From Fidelibacterota bacterium (lineage in GTDB: Bacteria; Fidelibacterota; Marinisomatia; SCGC-AAA003-L08; JACNLC01): a DNA stretch of 64,000 nucleotides. Both the position numbers and the translations under genes were made by a program. A model generated the notes under the pieces. The model was not told the DNA's origin. It was given only the letters and a program-made list of their open reading frames with translations, and made no database searches. Of this stretch, positions 43,475 to 52,635 are shown in pieces; position 1 is the first letter of the stretch; the number at the start of each line of letters is the position of its first letter. The DNA lies in NCBI GenBank assembly GCA_013204025.1, contig JABMOW010000089.1, positions 1 to 64,000 of the forward strand, given 5' to 3'.

Positions 43475-45531
43475 AAATTTCCGTTATTATCATCAGTTAC
43501 AACGTATGCGCCTATTTAAGGCAATGTCTGAAGTCAGTGTCCAAAAGTACAGGTAATGCTGAATATGAAGTCATTGTCATTGATAATAATTCCATTGATA
43601 CATCTGTTAAAATGGTTCAACAAGAATTTCCACAAGTTAAAATAATCGGTAATACCGAAAACACGGGATTTTCAAAAGCGGTCAATCAAGCAGTTAAAAT
43701 TGCAAACGGTGATTTTATCTGTCTTTTAAATCCGGATTGTGTCATCAAAACTGATACTTTGTCAGTTTTATCAGAATATCTCACTCAAAACGCAGATGTG
43801 GGTGTGGTAGGATGTAAAGTTCTAAATTCTGACGGAAGTCTTCAACTAGCATCTAGACGAACATTCCCCAAGTTAGTGGTCACATTACCCAGATTATTTG
43901 GCCTACATCGGATATTTCCTAAAAATCGCATCTTTGGTAAATATAACCTTACGCATATCGATGATACCGTTATCCAGGATACCGATGCTGTTAGTGGTTC
44001 ATGTATGATGTTCTCACGTACAACTGTTGACACAGTGGGGCAATTTGATGAACGATTTTTTTTGTATTTTGAAGACACAGACTTCTGCTACCGTGTCAAG
44101 AAGGGTGGATATCGCGTAGTATATAACCCAGATACTCAAATCATCCATTATAAAGGTGAAAGCACAAAATTCGCTCGATCTGTATCAGAGGAAAACTTTC
44201 ATCAATCCGCTTATTTATTTTTCAAAAAATATTCTCATGAATTCCCTTTGTGGAATGTATTCAGATTTTTTGTGTGGATTGCGATAGGCTTTCGAAAAGT
44301 TGGTAGTCATTTATTTACCCATAAATCTTCAATAATATCATGGTTTTTGGACAGTTCACTCGTGCTAATGGCGTTTTATGGATCTATGGCATTTTGGTAT
44401 CCGCACCATTTTGGCATACCTGTGTCTATTAGTTATGTCGCTGAACATTGGAAGCTGTGGACAACATACCTAATCATCTGGCATGCAGTTGCTATTTGGC
44501 TTTCGCTTTATAAAAAAAACAATCTTTCATACGGGCGTCCTTTAGTGGTTAGCGCTATTTCATTTATCGGTGTATCCACCGTCACGTATTTCATTTCGGT
44601 ATTCGCATATTCCCGCGTAGTATTGTTATTTACATTCTTAATTTCTGCATTTTTACAGGCGATGTGGCGAATTATGGTTCATTTATTTTATAGACAGCAA
44701 TGGATAAGAGTATCACACGTTCCGCCATTTTTTACTCGTAATGCGATCATATTGGGCAATCCTACTGCTGCTGCCAATATCTCTAAGTTACTGGATCAAT
44801 CGCCCTCCTTGTTTTACAAAGTACTGGGAGTAATCTGCGATCAGTTCGTTGGCAAAAGTGATCCAAAGATCAAGTACCTAGGACCGGTTAGACAACTTTG
44901 TGCTATTGCCAAACAATATCAGGTCAATGAGATTATCATTTTGGAGGAATCCTATTCTGTTAGCGATATTATTGAGCAGATTCAGGCACTTTCAGGGATG
45001 AATATTGTTTTCAAATTCGTTCCGGACGGACACCATTATCTGATCGGGAAGGGCGTGGTTGATAATATCGGTGGAATTCCACTTGTTGGTATAGATTTTC
45101 CGTTATTTGACCGACTGCATTTGTTTGCTAAAAGAATATTTGATACGATTCTTTCTTTATTGATGATCTTGTTGACGCTACCAATTCATATCTACTTATG
45201 GATATTGATGAAAGCTAAAAAAGTAAAAATTTGGTCACCAGATCATATCGGAATTCAACTGTTGGAATTTGATGTAGCAAACCCATTGCTTCAGAAACTT
45301 CCTTATTTGTACTCGATATTTGTGGGAAAAATCAGTTTTGTAGGTAGCGAGGTTGTTGATTATTCTAAACCTGATCCCGGGATCATCATTAAGCCAGGGA
45401 TAACTGGATTATCACAATTAAAAAATGGTTCCGTTCAAGATGCAAACAATCATTTTGAACAATATTATATCCAAAATCAAAATTTGGTTTTTGATTTAGA
45501 AATTTTACTTAAATCTATTTTGAGGATCTGA
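43471..45531 (+). CDS. Fusion: GT2 glycosyltransferase plus degenerate phosphoglycosyltransferase-like domain
   Basis: A 686-aa two-part protein. Residues about 1-250 are a GT2 enzyme of the rhamnosyltransferase (WbbL) kind: ISVIIISYNV, VIDNNSIDTS, LNPDCVI and FDERFFLYFEDTDFCYRV. Four to five membrane segments follow (about 285-420), then a CoA-binding-like Rossmann part (NAIILGNPTAAANISKLLDQSP) and a C-terminal part like a polyprenyl-phosphate sugar transferase: FAKRIFDTILSLL, GKISFVGSEVV, KPGITGLSQL and a final DLEILLKSI. The KFRTM-type segment and its acidic dyad that normally carry catalysis are not recognisable, so this half may be inactive or divergent. Acceptor unknown. Confidence 0.85.
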   Translation: MKISVIIISYNVCAYLRQCLKSVSKSTGNAEYEVIVIDNNSIDTSVKMVQQEFPQVKIIGNTENTGFSKAVNQAVKIANGDFICLLNPDCVIKTDTLSVLSEYLTQNADVGVVGCKVLNSDGSLQLASRRTFPKLVVTLPRLFGLHRIFPKNRIFGKYNLTHIDDTVIQDTDAVSGSCMMFSRTTVDTVGQFDERFFLYFEDTDFCYRVKKGGYRVVYNPDTQIIHYKGESTKFARSVSEENFHQSAYLFFKKYSHEFPLWNVFRFFVWIAIGFRKVGSHLFTHKSSIISWFLDSSLVLMAFYGSMAFWYPHHFGIPVSISYVAEHWKLWTTYLIIWHAVAIWLSLYKKNNLSYGRPLVVSAISFIGVSTVTYFISVFAYSRVVLLFTFLISAFLQAMWRIMVHLFYRQQWIRVSHVPPFFTRNAIILGNPTAAANISKLLDQSPSLFYKVLGVICDQFVGKSDPKIKYLGPVRQLCAIAKQYQVNEIIILEESYSVSDIIEQIQALSGMNIVFKFVPDGHHYLIGKGVVDNIGGIPLVGIDFPLFDRLHLFAKRIFDTILSLLMILLTLPIHIYLWILMKAKKVKIWSPDHIGIQLLEFDVANPLLQKLPYLYSIFVGKISFVGSEVVDYSKPDPGIIIKPGITGLSQLKNGSVQDANNHFEQYYIQNQNLVFDLEILLKSILRI

Positions 45532-46487
45532 TGTCTAATTACATTCTAGATTTCGAAGCACCTTTAAAAGTGATTGATGAAAAAATTGATATGCTCCGTT
45601 TAACCGGTACAAAAACGGGTGAGAATGTTTCATCTAATATCAAAAAATTGGAAGCTAAACTTGAACAAAAGAAAGCGGACATATACTCTAAATTGTCACG
45701 ATGGGACAGAGTTCAGCTTGCCAGACATCCAAACAGACCTCATTCTCTGGATTACATTCGAATGATTTCGGAAGATTTTTTTGAACTACACGGAGATCGT
45801 TATTTTGCTGAAGATCCATCTGTTGTCTGCGGTTTAATGACAATGGAGGATAAACCATATATGGTGATCGCTCAGCAAAAAGGCAGAACCACCAAAGAGA
45901 ATCTGTACCGGAATTTTGGGATGTCCAGACCGGAAGGATATCGAAAAGCGCTTCGTATTATGAAACTTGCTGAAAAATTTAATGTGCCAATCCTCACGCT
46001 TATTGATACAATGGGTGCGTATCCCGGGTTAGGTGCTGAAGAACGGGGACAAGCAGAAGCGATTGCACGGAACCTATTTGAAATGCCTTTATTAGAAGTC
46101 CCGATCATCAATTTGGTTATCGGTGAAGGAGCATCTGGTGGCGCTCTAGGCATCGGAGTAGGTGACAGGCTATTCTGTCAGGAAAACACATGGTTTTCGG
46201 TTATATCACCTGAAGGATGCGCTTCGATTCTGTACAGAGATTCTTCAAGAGCATTTGAAGCAGCTGATGCTATGAAAGTTACAGCTGCAGATCTCATGGA
46301 AATGGGAATTGCTGATAAAATTATTCCTGAACCCAACTACGGCGCTCATTATGATTCTGATGGGGCAGCTAAAGTTGTAAAGGAGACGCTCATTAAGGAA
46401 TTCCAATATTTGTTGAACATGGACAAAGAAGAGCTCCTCCGGCAAAGATTTGTGAAATATGAGCGAATTGGGAGTTGGAAAGAATAA
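45531..46487 (+). CDS. accA: Acetyl-CoA carboxylase carboxyltransferase subunit alpha
   Basis: A 318-aa subunit (E. coli AccA is 319 aa) that transfers carboxyl from biotin to acetyl-CoA. Signatures: ISEDFFELHGDR, FGMSRPEGYRKALRIMKLAEKF, LIDTMGAYPGLGAEERGQ and VISPEGCASILYRD. TGATG overlaps the previous stop by one base. accD is not in the window. Confidence 0.96.
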   Translation: MSNYILDFEAPLKVIDEKIDMLRLTGTKTGENVSSNIKKLEAKLEQKKADIYSKLSRWDRVQLARHPNRPHSLDYIRMISEDFFELHGDRYFAEDPSVVCGLMTMEDKPYMVIAQQKGRTTKENLYRNFGMSRPEGYRKALRIMKLAEKFNVPILTLIDTMGAYPGLGAEERGQAEAIARNLFEMPLLEVPIINLVIGEGASGGALGIGVGDRLFCQENTWFSVISPEGCASILYRDSSRAFEAADAMKVTAADLMEMGIADKIIPEPNYGAHYDSDGAAKVVKETLIKEFQYLLNMDKEELLRQRFVKYERIGSWKE

Positions 46488-46566
46488 CAAATACCGTATC
46501 AATTAACTTTGTATCTAAATCCTAAACGCATTCAAAATATTAAAGTTCTAAAGGAGATATTTTTTT

Positions 46567-46674
46567 ATGCCGATTACCTCACTTACAGCATTATTGATTT
46601 ATGAAGTGAGCGAACCCGTATCTCATTGGGAGTGTTTTCAACTTAAACGTAAATTTTCATCCCATTTTTATTAG
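46567..46674 (+). CDS. Possible 35-aa small ORF with strong ribosome binding site
   Basis: In the 236-bp gap between accA and the thiolase gene, AAAGGAGAT (46550-46558) precedes ATG 46567 by about 9 nt, the best Shine-Dalgarno sequence in the area, and an ORF of 35 codons ends at TAG 46672. The peptide MPITSLTALLIYEVSEPVSHWE... has no recognised motif. An inverted repeat CTCACTT/AAGTGAG (46578-46610) lies inside it. It may be a leader peptide, a small protein or a decayed gene start. Confidence 0.4.
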   Translation: MPITSLTALLIYEVSEPVSHWECFQLKRKFSSHFY

Positions 46675-46723
46675 AAATATAATCGTTAAAAACATTGGAA
46701 TAATTATAACATAAGGAAATCCT

Positions 46724-48151
46724 ATGATTACATTTAGTCAAAAACAACTCAAAATTCCTCAAATGAGTAAACCGGTATACCTGGTTACCGGTGGAATGTC
46801 AAAATTCGGTAGAGCAATTCCCGAAATGAGGACAGAAGAGTTAGTAGTCGATGCCTTTACAGAAGCAGCCGAATTTATCAAAAAATCCCCTGCAGAGTTA
46901 AAGAAATACATTCACTCCTGCTATTATGGTCATTTTGCAGACCACTTTGGAGATCAGTTACTTGGCGAGGCGTTAATCCATGATCGTTTAGGCCTTGACC
47001 CATTGGGTAATGTGGGGATCAAAACAGGAGGTGCTACCGGAGGCTCAACTCTATGGGAAGCATTCAAGGCGGTAGCGTCTGGATATTCTGATTGCGTTTT
47101 AGCAATGGGTTGGGAACGAATGGACGAAGTACCAACTGACGAAGGGAATAACTACATCGCATGTGCAGCCGATAAAGATTGGGAAACGCCATTAGGTCAC
47201 ATCTATACGGGCTATTACGCCGTGATGGCTCAAAAATATTGGCAAGTCTTTGGGAAGTCAGAAGATTCCTTCAGAAAAACAATGGCTGAAATTGCAGTTA
47301 AAAACCGTGGTTACGCTCGAATGAACCCTCATGCGCAGGGTCCAATGAAAATTACTGTTGAGGATGTTTTGAAATCACCAGTGGTCGCATATCCGTTAAG
47401 GGCATTGGACTGTTGTCTGATGAGTGTGGGCGCAGCGTGTGCCATCTTATGTGATGAAAAAACTGCATACGAGCTAACAGATAATCCATTACTGGTCTAT
47501 GTTACTGCAGGAAGTCATACGCTTCGTGTAGCAGACCGCCGAAACATGGAAATTCCTCTATTACCGAACGAATCTGCAGACCAATACAAAGACCTTGGTG
47601 AGCGATTCCCGGGTAGTGACAGATATCCAGGATTTACCGGTTTTCTTGCTGCAAGAATGGCGGCTTATTATGCATATGGGATGGCAAATATTTACGATCC
47701 TACAGAAGATCTGGATCTGGTGGAATTGCATGATGCGTTTACGATTAGTGATATCCAGACATATGAAGACGTGGGAATTCGACCCTATGGCGAAGGCCGA
47801 ACTTACGTGGAGTCCGGCGATTGCTATCACACGAATCCAAATACCGGCAAACCAGGGAAACTTCCTGCTAATTTATCCGGTGGCTTGATTGGAAACATGC
47901 ATGCAGTAGGTGCAACGGGAATCATGCAGGCTGTCGAAGTGGGGCAGCACATCTGGGGACGTTGGGCAGAAATGCATGAAAATCAGAAAAAATGGGATGC
48001 ATATGGACGCACCAAACCCAAAGATTGGCAAAATCTTCAGGTGGATAACGCCAAAAGAGGAATGGCCATCAGCCATGCTGGCGTCGGATCGCATGTAACT
48101 GCTACTATTTTAGTCCATCCTGACCATCAATTAAAAGGAAGAAACTCATGA
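46724..48151 (+). CDS. Thiolase-fold protein lacking the nucleophilic Cys
   Basis: A 475-aa thiolase-superfamily protein of the SCP2/archaeal type. The first active-site loop, normally CASG, reads GGATGG (G103 where the nucleophilic Cys should be), NEAF is LHDAFTISD, the third loop NMHAVGATG keeps its His, and the fourth, usually CxG, reads HAGVGSH. It therefore cannot do normal thiolysis, but could bind acyl-CoA or act like the Ltp2 aldolases, which are Cys-less thiolase relatives that work with DUF35 partners. The next gene, overlapping by 4 bp, encodes such a DUF35 protein. Start follows AAGGA with suitable spacing. Confidence 0.85.
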   Translation: MITFSQKQLKIPQMSKPVYLVTGGMSKFGRAIPEMRTEELVVDAFTEAAEFIKKSPAELKKYIHSCYYGHFADHFGDQLLGEALIHDRLGLDPLGNVGIKTGGATGGSTLWEAFKAVASGYSDCVLAMGWERMDEVPTDEGNNYIACAADKDWETPLGHIYTGYYAVMAQKYWQVFGKSEDSFRKTMAEIAVKNRGYARMNPHAQGPMKITVEDVLKSPVVAYPLRALDCCLMSVGAACAILCDEKTAYELTDNPLLVYVTAGSHTLRVADRRNMEIPLLPNESADQYKDLGERFPGSDRYPGFTGFLAARMAAYYAYGMANIYDPTEDLDLVELHDAFTISDIQTYEDVGIRPYGEGRTYVESGDCYHTNPNTGKPGKLPANLSGGLIGNMHAVGATGIMQAVEVGQHIWGRWAEMHENQKKWDAYGRTKPKDWQNLQVDNAKRGMAISHAGVGSHVTATILVHPDHQLKGRNS

Positions 48152-48747
48152 GTAATTCTAATAAACGCGGAACGGTCAAAGTGATCAATGGGCGATACCG
48201 ACCCGATGGATCATTTCATTATAACTATCCCAATACTCCAATTTATGATGAAGCTGGGAAGCTCATGGGAGTTACCAATCCAAGAGACCTCACACACATA
48301 CACGCATATGGAGGTGAATCTCAATTTTTTAGTTCTTTGAAGGATGGAGAGATATGGGGCACAAAATGTGAAAATCCCGATTGTGAACATACTGGCACAG
48401 TAAATCTTCCTTACAAAATCTACTGTCCTGATTGTTTAAAAAAAGCAATACCGGTTAATTTGACAGCCACAGCCATTAAAAGTGCAACCGTGCATACTTT
48501 TATGGTCACCGAAAGAACTGGCGCATTCAACACGCTGGAAAAGCCTATTCGATTTATCAATATTGAGTTTGAGGGTGTTGATACAATTCTGATGAGCTAT
48601 CTTTCCGTTGGTGAACCTAAAGTAGGGATGAGGGTTGTACCGATCTTTAGAAAAGTAGAACCGACTTTCACAATTCTCGATCTATCGTGGGTACCACTGG
48701 GAACATCGGTGGAAAAATTGCCTGATGGCTTTTCATTCTCTAAATAG
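48148..48747 (+). CDS. DUF35-type Zn-ribbon/OB-fold protein
   Basis: A 199-aa protein of the DUF35 (rubredoxin-like Zn ribbon plus OB-fold) family. The ribbon is GTKCENPDCEHTG...YKIYCPDCLKK with four Cys, followed by an OB-like part (KSATVHTFMVTERTGAFN, GVDTILMSYLSVGEPKVGMRVVPIFRKVEPTF). These proteins are usually encoded beside thiolase-fold enzymes and form a complex with them, e.g. archaeal acetoacetyl-CoA thiolase/HMG-CoA synthase or the Ltp2 aldolase. It overlaps the thiolase-like gene by 4 bp. The N-terminal part (IYDEAGKLMGVTNPRDLTHIHAYGG) is longer than in many members. Confidence 0.88.
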   Translation: MSNSNKRGTVKVINGRYRPDGSFHYNYPNTPIYDEAGKLMGVTNPRDLTHIHAYGGESQFFSSLKDGEIWGTKCENPDCEHTGTVNLPYKIYCPDCLKKAIPVNLTATAIKSATVHTFMVTERTGAFNTLEKPIRFINIEFEGVDTILMSYLSVGEPKVGMRVVPIFRKVEPTFTILDLSWVPLGTSVEKLPDGFSFSK

Positions 48748-48767
48748 ATGATTATTTAATTACAAAA

Positions 48768-48797
48768 AAGCAGGGGTATGGAAACATATCCCTGCTT
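48768..48797 (+). terminator. 13-bp hairpin with GAAA loop between DUF35 and enoyl-CoA hydratase genes
   Basis: AAGCAGGGGTATG (48768-48780) pairs with CATATCCCTGCTT (48785-48797) with one G-T pair around a GAAA tetraloop. It is followed by ATGTTTA, so the T run is poor for a terminator. It may be an attenuator, an mRNA-stabilising element, or a terminator with weak release. Confidence 0.6.
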
Positions 48798-48812
48798 ATG
48801 TTTAGGAGTAAC

Positions 48813-49589
48813 ATGTCAAAACTAATCAGATTTACGTGTCAGGATGATGGAATTGGATTCTTAACTTTAGCCAATCCGCCAGTTAATACACTTTCCAGTG
48901 AAATGGTGTCCCAGCTATCAGAAGTTATCAATCGGATAACTACCGATAAAGACATCAGGGCTCTGATCGTCATGTCGGCGGAAAAACATTTTTGTGTGGG
49001 ATTGGACCTCAAAGAACAGTCAAACATCTCTAAAGAGCAATCCGTAGCCGATGTTGACCGAATGCGGGATACATACACCCAGCTTTCAGAACTATCCATC
49101 CCAACCATTTGTGGTGTTAGCGGAGCCGCATTGGGTGGTGGTGCTGAATTAGCGTTGAGTTGCGATTTTCGTATTCTCGATGAATCAGCAACAATCGGCT
49201 TCCCGGAAGCACAATTGGGGATCATTCCCGGAGCTGGTGGTACCCAGAGACTTCCCAGGTTGATTGGACCATCCAAAGCCAAATACTGGATATTTTCCGG
49301 TAAAATATTCTCGTCTGAAGAAGCATTGGATGATGGAGTAGCCGATTTCCTTGTAGATGATGGCACTGTGCTGGAATCTGCAATTGAGTTAGCCGTTGAA
49401 TTGCTCACGTCTGGACCTATTGCTCTGAAAGCGGCGAAATACTGCATCGATTCAGGATTGGAAGTCTCGATTGCGGAAGGATTACAAATTGAGCAAACTC
49501 ATTTTAGCGCTCTTGTGGAAACAGAAGATCGCGATGAGGGACTTAAAGCCTTCCTTGAAAAAAGAGACGCGGATTGGGAAAATAAATAG
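48813..49589 (+). CDS. Enoyl-CoA hydratase/isomerase family protein
   Basis: The ATG at 48813 (MSKLIRFTCQDDG) follows AGGAG at 48804-48808 and avoids the hairpin; the track start at 48798 lies directly on the hairpin base. The product is 258 aa, crotonase-fold. The oxyanion-hole motifs are LDLKEQ and GVSGAALGGGAELALSCD, followed by FPEAQLGIIPGAGGTQRL with the position of the second catalytic Glu. The substrate is not known, but its place after the thiolase/DUF35 pair suggests acyl-CoA chemistry in the same pathway. Confidence 0.9.
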   Translation: MSKLIRFTCQDDGIGFLTLANPPVNTLSSEMVSQLSEVINRITTDKDIRALIVMSAEKHFCVGLDLKEQSNISKEQSVADVDRMRDTYTQLSELSIPTICGVSGAALGGGAELALSCDFRILDESATIGFPEAQLGIIPGAGGTQRLPRLIGPSKAKYWIFSGKIFSSEEALDDGVADFLVDDGTVLESAIELAVELLTSGPIALKAAKYCIDSGLEVSIAEGLQIEQTHFSALVETEDRDEGLKAFLEKRDADWENK

Positions 49590-49658
49590 GCTCCCACAAA
49601 TATACTTGCTCTATAGACTGTCATAGAAAAGATCTAATAATAAATCGATAGGTACCCT

Positions 49659-51326
49659 ATGTTTAATAAACGTCATGGATTAGTAGTTATCATCATTTTA
49701 GCTTGGAGTTGTTCCGGAATTTCACATCGGTATGTCCCAAACTGGAATACGGTCAACATTCCCGAAAAACTAGGGAAATATCCAAAAGTAAGAGAATCTG
49801 ATCTTTTGCGAGGGGAATTGTCCAAGTTTAAATCCTGCTATGATGTAACCTTTTACGATCTGGATATAGATGTAAATATTGATAAAAAGAGCATTTCCGG
49901 ATGGGTGGATTTTCATGTCAACACTATGACTACTTTAGATACTCTCCAATTTGATCTATCTGACAAACTCAAGATCGTTTCGATTACGTTCATGAATAAC
50001 AATATCCCATTTTATCGTAAGTCGAATTCAGTATTCGCAGTGTTTCCTCAAACCGAAAAAGGCAGTCAAATGGTATTCCGTGTGACTTATGAGGGGAAAC
50101 CGGTGGAGGCTAAAAATGCGCCCTGGGATGGGGGATTCGTATGGACAGAAGATAAAAACGATAATCCATGGGTAGCAGTGGCTTGCGAAGGAGAAGGTGC
50201 TTTGTTGTGGTGGCCAAACAAGGATCATCCCACAGAAGAGCCTGACAGCATGCAAATTACTATCCATGCCCCTTCTGATCTTTTTGCTGTGGCAAATGGC
50301 ACGCTAGAAGAAGTGAGAAGCAGCTCAAGTGATGGAAAAATGGCTTACAGATGGATGGTTCGGAATCCCATAAACAATTATAATGTGACCTTAAACATCG
50401 GTGATTACGTCTTGGTGGCAGATACACTTATCAATCAGAGTGGTATCCATCAAATGGATCACTACGTGCTGTCATATAATCAAGCTGTAGCACAATCGCA
50501 TTTCAAACAGGCAAGAGATGTGATACATGTATTTGAGAAGTATTTCGGTGAATTTCCCTGGTGGAATGACGGCTATAGATTGGTAGAAACACCCTATCGA
50601 GGCATGGAGCATCAGTCCGCTGTGGCATATGGCAACGAATATAAAAACAATAACAACTATTACATCTACGATTTGGTGGATTACATCATCCTTCACGAAT
50701 CTGCACACGAATGGTGGGGGAACAATATTTCCGCCTGTGACGGCGCTGATATCTGGCTCCATGAGGCATTTGCCACTTATTCCGAGGTGATTTATCTGGA
50801 AGAAAAATTAGGCAAGTTGGTTAGTGTTGACTATTTGATGAATAAACGTCGATACATCCGAAACTCGCTGCCGATGGTGGGCCCGAGAGATGTGAATTAC
50901 TGGGGCTTTGATGATGTTTACTGGAAAGGTGCCTGGGTGCTCCATACCTTGCGAAGTGTAATCAATGATGATGATACTTTTTATGGTATTCTGTATGAAT
51001 TTCAAACTCGATTTGCCAAAAGCATTGTGTGCACAGAAGATTTTATCAATTTAGTAAATGAAATGACCCATACAGATAATACCTATTTTTTTGATCAGTA
51101 CTTGTACGACCGAAAACCTCCGATCTTTGAATACAAAATAACAGATACCAATCTTGAGTACCGATGGACAGACGTTCCTAATTCGTTTATCATGCCACTT
51201 TACATCAACGTAAATGAAGAGCGAATATGGTTACAGCCCACAACAGAATTTCAGATTTTTAATATCCCGCTTCATTCTACAGTTGACATCCCCGGTCGGT
51301 ATTTTTATATGGCGGTAAAGGATTAA
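49659..51326 (+). CDS. M1-family zinc metallopeptidase (lipoprotein)
   Basis: A 555-aa aminopeptidase-type enzyme. The zinc site is H346-ESA-H350 in LHESAHEWWG, with E369 19 residues later (WLHEAFATYSE), and the substrate motif is RGMEHQSAVAYG. The N-terminus VVIIILAWSC is a lipobox-type signal, so the enzyme is probably anchored in the envelope facing the periplasm or surface. The C-terminal domain of larger M1 enzymes is absent. Substrate peptides are unknown. Confidence 0.92.
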   Translation: MFNKRHGLVVIIILAWSCSGISHRYVPNWNTVNIPEKLGKYPKVRESDLLRGELSKFKSCYDVTFYDLDIDVNIDKKSISGWVDFHVNTMTTLDTLQFDLSDKLKIVSITFMNNNIPFYRKSNSVFAVFPQTEKGSQMVFRVTYEGKPVEAKNAPWDGGFVWTEDKNDNPWVAVACEGEGALLWWPNKDHPTEEPDSMQITIHAPSDLFAVANGTLEEVRSSSSDGKMAYRWMVRNPINNYNVTLNIGDYVLVADTLINQSGIHQMDHYVLSYNQAVAQSHFKQARDVIHVFEKYFGEFPWWNDGYRLVETPYRGMEHQSAVAYGNEYKNNNNYYIYDLVDYIILHESAHEWWGNNISACDGADIWLHEAFATYSEVIYLEEKLGKLVSVDYLMNKRRYIRNSLPMVGPRDVNYWGFDDVYWKGAWVLHTLRSVINDDDTFYGILYEFQTRFAKSIVCTEDFINLVNEMTHTDNTYFFDQYLYDRKPPIFEYKITDTNLEYRWTDVPNSFIMPLYINVNEERIWLQPTTEFQIFNIPLHSTVDIPGRYFYMAVKD

Positions 51327-51459
51327 TAGTATTTATTTAGATACATGATATACATTTGATTTAACCAGTGAATTGATTTTGCAAGGCGTTAAATTTTTGG
51401 AGTAATTTTTATCAACAAACTTTAAGATAATATTATCGATTTATATCGAAGGAGAAGAA

Positions 51460-52578
51460 ATGAGAAATGATATTAATTCAAAGACACATTATGCATTTGG
51501 ATTATTTTTGCTATTTGGACTTTTTGGATCCATGTTTGGGCAAATTCAATCTAACGTGTACTACCGTGGTGATTTAAATAGTTGGGGTTCAACGGCAATG
51601 TCGTGGAGAGATTTGGGTACTGATTCATGGATGACCTCAATACAATCTTCAAGTGATAATGGTACCTCTCAATTTAAGTTTGATAATGAAACTAGTTGGG
51701 TTGGAAATGACTGGTCTAGAGGTGACGTAATTTCTATTGGGTCACTTACACAATGGTACAATCCTAATGGCGGGAATGGTATTTTTTCTGCCACTAATGG
51801 AAAGTATTATACCTTTGTTATTAAAGATGTTGCTGATGATACGAATTCTGAAGGATATATTTTTGAATTCGATGGTGCGCCTGTATCGATTTCACATTTT
51901 GATGAAACTGGCTCTGGCGGTGATAATACTCCATTTGATTTTGAAGACTCTGATAGTCTACATTTTAAAATTGACTGCGGTACCACACAACCCCCGGCTG
52001 ATCAAAAGTTTTATATAAGGTACTATTTTGATTCCGATAATGAAGATGGCTATACATCTTTTGGAGCAGCAAATATTGTGGGAACAGCTAATACCGGCTT
52101 TACTGGGTCTAATTATTATGCATTTATAACTGTTAGCAAACCAGGCAATGCTTCAACTGTCACGTCTTATAGTATGACCACCGAGAGCTCCTTTTCTTTA
52201 AACAATTCTAACATTGATTTAACAACTGTGTATTTCGATAATAATAGTGGAGCAAATTATACAAAAACAATTAATGGTGGTTCTTTATCGATTGTAAACC
52301 CAATTGATTTACCATCAGGTTTTCATATTTCCAGTATTTACCCTAATCCGTTCAACCCTGAAACGACCATTCAGTACAGATTAGAAGTTGCATCCGATAT
52401 TACCATTGAGGTATTTGACATCAGTGGGCAGCTTGTTGAAACATTGATCAATGGTTTTTCTATGCCGGGTGAACATCAAATCATCTGGAAACCGAAAGAT
52501 ATCTCCTCTGGCATTTATATGGTTCAGATGACGCTGGGGAGCCAGAGATTCAAAAAGCAAATCACATACTTGAAATAG
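51460..52578 (+). CDS. Surface-sorted protein, starch-binding-like N-terminus
   Basis: A 372-aa exported protein with a signal peptide (LFLLFGLFGSMFG). The N-terminal region VYYRGDLNSWGSTAMSWRDLG and FKFDNETSWVGNDWSRG looks like a carbohydrate-binding (CBM48-like or SusE-type) fold by pattern. The C-terminal sorting module is YPNPFNPETTIQYRL, IEVFDISGQLVETL and the final SGIYMVQM...YLK. A terminator follows. No enzymatic site is seen. Confidence 0.8.
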   Translation: MRNDINSKTHYAFGLFLLFGLFGSMFGQIQSNVYYRGDLNSWGSTAMSWRDLGTDSWMTSIQSSSDNGTSQFKFDNETSWVGNDWSRGDVISIGSLTQWYNPNGGNGIFSATNGKYYTFVIKDVADDTNSEGYIFEFDGAPVSISHFDETGSGGDNTPFDFEDSDSLHFKIDCGTTQPPADQKFYIRYYFDSDNEDGYTSFGAANIVGTANTGFTGSNYYAFITVSKPGNASTVTSYSMTTESSFSLNNSNIDLTTVYFDNNSGANYTKTINGGSLSIVNPIDLPSGFHISSIYPNPFNPETTIQYRLEVASDITIEVFDISGQLVETLINGFSMPGEHQIIWKPKDISSGIYMVQMTLGSQRFKKQITYLK

Positions 52579-52594
52579 ACAAACCGAGTTTCAG

Positions 52595-52620
52595 ATTAAC
52601 CCCGCTTTCGCGGGGTTAAT
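52595..52620 (+). terminator. Rho-independent terminator
   Basis: An 11-bp perfect stem ATTAACCCCGC / GCGGGGTTAAT around a TTTC loop, then TTTTA. It closes the sorted-protein gene. Confidence 0.93.
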
Positions 52621-52635
52621 TTTATATTTATCACC

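Noticed and set aside
48839-49447. 202-aa minus-strand ORF opposite the enoyl-CoA hydratase
   Set aside because: Long antisense frame caused by codon bias of the real gene; its translation is low-complexity Ser/Pro-rich with no domain.
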